NCBI GenBank assembly: GCA_044232905.1
Contig: JBIIKZ010000001.1
Span: 62,001 to 126,000, forward strand
Direction of reading: 5' to 3'
Source: CANHVK01 sp044232905
GTDB lineage: Bacteria; Bacteroidota; Bacteroidia; Flavobacteriales_D; Crocinitomicaceae
DNA length: 64,000 nt
Both the position numbers and the translations under genes were made by a program. The notes under the pieces were generated by a model. That model ran no database searches, was not told the origin of the DNA, and saw only the letters and a program-made list of their open reading frames with translations. Of the stretch, positions 62,611 to 64,000 are shown one piece after another; the stretch's first letter is position 1; each line of letters begins with the position of its first letter.

Positions 62611-64000
62611 ATGAGAGGTCTTGTATTCATACTATGTTTGCTTGGCATACAAATGACCTCTTTTTCTCAAACGAGAACTCCTAAACCGACGGTAAAACAT
62701 CCGATGGATAGTGAAGCATATCTGAAAATGCTTGACGAAACATTGATGGACTACTATTCCAGTGTCGCTAACGATAAAAAAGTAGATTCACTAATCGATG
62801 CATTGGAAATGGAATCGGATAATATTGGAGATATTTCAGACGATGAATATTGCATAAGATTGGAAAAAATTAATGCATTATCCCCTTTTCATCTAGACTG
62901 TAACGATATTACCTTAGGCATGATCAAATTCTTCGTAAAAAATAGAAGAGGATTTGCGAAAATTGTATTGGGTAGATCTAAACTGTACTTTGATTTATAC
63001 GAACAAACATTGGCAAAATACGATATGCCAATCGAGTTAAAATACTTATCCGTTATTGAAAGTGGACTTCGTCCGCAAGTAAAATCGCCTGCTGGAGCAC
63101 TAGGATTGTGGCAATTCATGTATGGAACAGGAAAAATGTATGGACTTACAGAAAACTCCTACATTGATGATCGTATGGATCCGGTAAAAGCTACCGAAGC
63201 TGCTTGTAAATTCTTGAACAAATTATATGGTATCTATGGCGACTGGAACTTAGCTTTAGCAGCATATAATGCAGGACCAGGAAATGTAAATAAAGCAATT
63301 CGTAGATCTGGCGGAAAAAGAACGTATTGGGAAGTTCGTCCATATTTACCACGAGAAACCCAAGGATATGTTCCAAATTTTATCGCTGCAGCATACTTAC
63401 TCACCTACCATAAAGAACATAATATTAAACCCGCTTCCGCAAAAAATACGTTTTATCAATTAGATACGATATGTTTATCGAAAGGTATCCACATGTCAAC
63501 GATTGAAAAATTAACTGCTTGGTCGGAAGATGAAGTTGCAGCATTAAATCCTATCTATAAAACGCGCTATATCCCTGGAACTGATCCAAAGCAATGCATA
63601 ACAGGTCCTTTTTCTGAAATCGGTAAATTAGTTTCGTTTGGGGATTCCTTGTATAACTTAGAAAAAAACATCTACGCTCCAAAACCAAAGCCAGTGGAAG
63701 TTGTAGATACCTCCAAACAAGTGTTAGATAGTAACGGAGTAGTGCTAAAAACTCCAGTTATAGCATCTCCTACTGTTTCCGATAAACCTACCACTATTTG
63801 GCATCGTGTTGCACGTGGGGAAACATTACATAGTATCTCAGTAAAATATGAAGTTACGATAGAAGAAGTCAAGAAATGGAATTATTTACGAAACAATACT
63901 GCGCCTTTAGGTAGAAATCTAAAAATAGTTAAATTTAGTAACCCTAAACCTACGATTGCCTCTACCCCAACAAATGTTGTTCCCGAGAAACCGATTGAAA
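62611..64000 (+). CDS. Membrane-bound-type lytic murein transglycosylase D-like protein with LysM (cut by the window end)
   Basis: The visible 463 residues start with a signal peptide (MRGLVFILCLLGIQMTSFSQ). The SLT domain (about 120-280) has the catalytic Glu in YLSVIESGLRP, the following GALGLWQFM and the AYNAGPGNV motif. A LysM repeat (about 390-430: WHRVARGETLHSISVKYEVTIEEVKKWNYL) binds peptidoglycan. It cleaves glycan strands to make 1,6-anhydro ends in the periplasm. The C-terminus continues past the window. Confidence 0.9.
   Translation, partial: MRGLVFILCLLGIQMTSFSQTRTPKPTVKHPMDSEAYLKMLDETLMDYYSSVANDKKVDSLIDALEMESDNIGDISDDEYCIRLEKINALSPFHLDCNDITLGMIKFFVKNRRGFAKIVLGRSKLYFDLYEQTLAKYDMPIELKYLSVIESGLRPQVKSPAGALGLWQFMYGTGKMYGLTENSYIDDRMDPVKATEAACKFLNKLYGIYGDWNLALAAYNAGPGNVNKAIRRSGGKRTYWEVRPYLPRETQGYVPNFIAAAYLLTYHKEHNIKPASAKNTFYQLDTICLSKGIHMSTIEKLTAWSEDEVAALNPIYKTRYIPGTDPKQCITGPFSEIGKLVSFGDSLYNLEKNIYAPKPKPVEVVDTSKQVLDSNGVVLKTPVIASPTVSDKPTTIWHRVARGETLHSISVKYEVTIEEVKKWNYLRNNTAPLGRNLKIVKFSNPKPTIASTPTNVVPEKPIE

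Overview
The window is AT-rich DNA from a member of the Bacteroidota, most likely Flavobacteriales. The evidence is the repeated -7 hexamer TAnnTTTG with TTG near -33, genes with little Shine-Dalgarno, a type IX secretion (T9SS) sorting tail, FISUMP and collagen-like surface proteins, a PorE-like OmpA protein, and a lysyl-tRNA synthetase with a C-terminal extension. The exact genus cannot be fixed from this sequence; something near Fluviicola/Crocinitomicaceae is a guess.

Layout. 1-12 kb: the end of a possible helicase gene, free methionine-R-sulfoxide reductase, two lipoproteins, a flippase-like membrane protein, lysS, a frameshifted PorE-like OmpA gene, and an ABC exporter operon ending in a LolA-like protein. 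12-16 kb: three ribosome/tRNA GTPases (mnmE, der, era) on the minus strand. 16.07 kb: initiator tRNA-fMet, into whose 3' end a 5.35-kb element (about 16141-21491) has inserted. 21.6-31.7 kb: a minus-strand block of exported proteins: a lipoprotein, a ten-repeat Ig-like protein with a T9SS tail, three paralogues sharing one N-terminal module followed by collagen-like and FISUMP or other domains, and a Lys/Glu-rich protein. 31.8-42.5 kb: glycosyltransferase, acyltransferase, a DUF6671-bioA-sua5-pyrC operon, a LysR/SbtA-type bicarbonate transporter pair and an acyl-CoA carboxylase beta subunit. 42.7-47.9 kb: a tightly packed eight-gene operon from lipB to mtnB. 48-64 kb: pyrF, a small HTH protein, rnr, a 1309-residue sensor/adenylyl cyclase/HD protein, rplU-rpmA, serS, fbp, an MNT-HEPN toxin-antitoxin pair, an epimerase, tatA, gatA and a LysM lytic transglycosylase running off the end.

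The least ordinary part is the element in tRNA-fMet. It carries a large serine recombinase whose reading frame runs into the tRNA, a 70-residue unknown protein, an XRE regulator with a paired operator, an ankyrin protein, a catalytic-domain-only tyrosine recombinase beside inverted repeats, two very small genes, and a protein with a helix-turn-helix followed by motifs resembling an HUH replication endonuclease. Joining the two ends at the shared CTAC would restore a tRNA gene with encoded CCA followed by its own terminator. This looks like a compact integrative, possibly replicative, element that I cannot assign to a named family. A second unusual item is the sensor that joins a predicted adenylyl cyclase to an HD-hydrolase-like domain in one chain.
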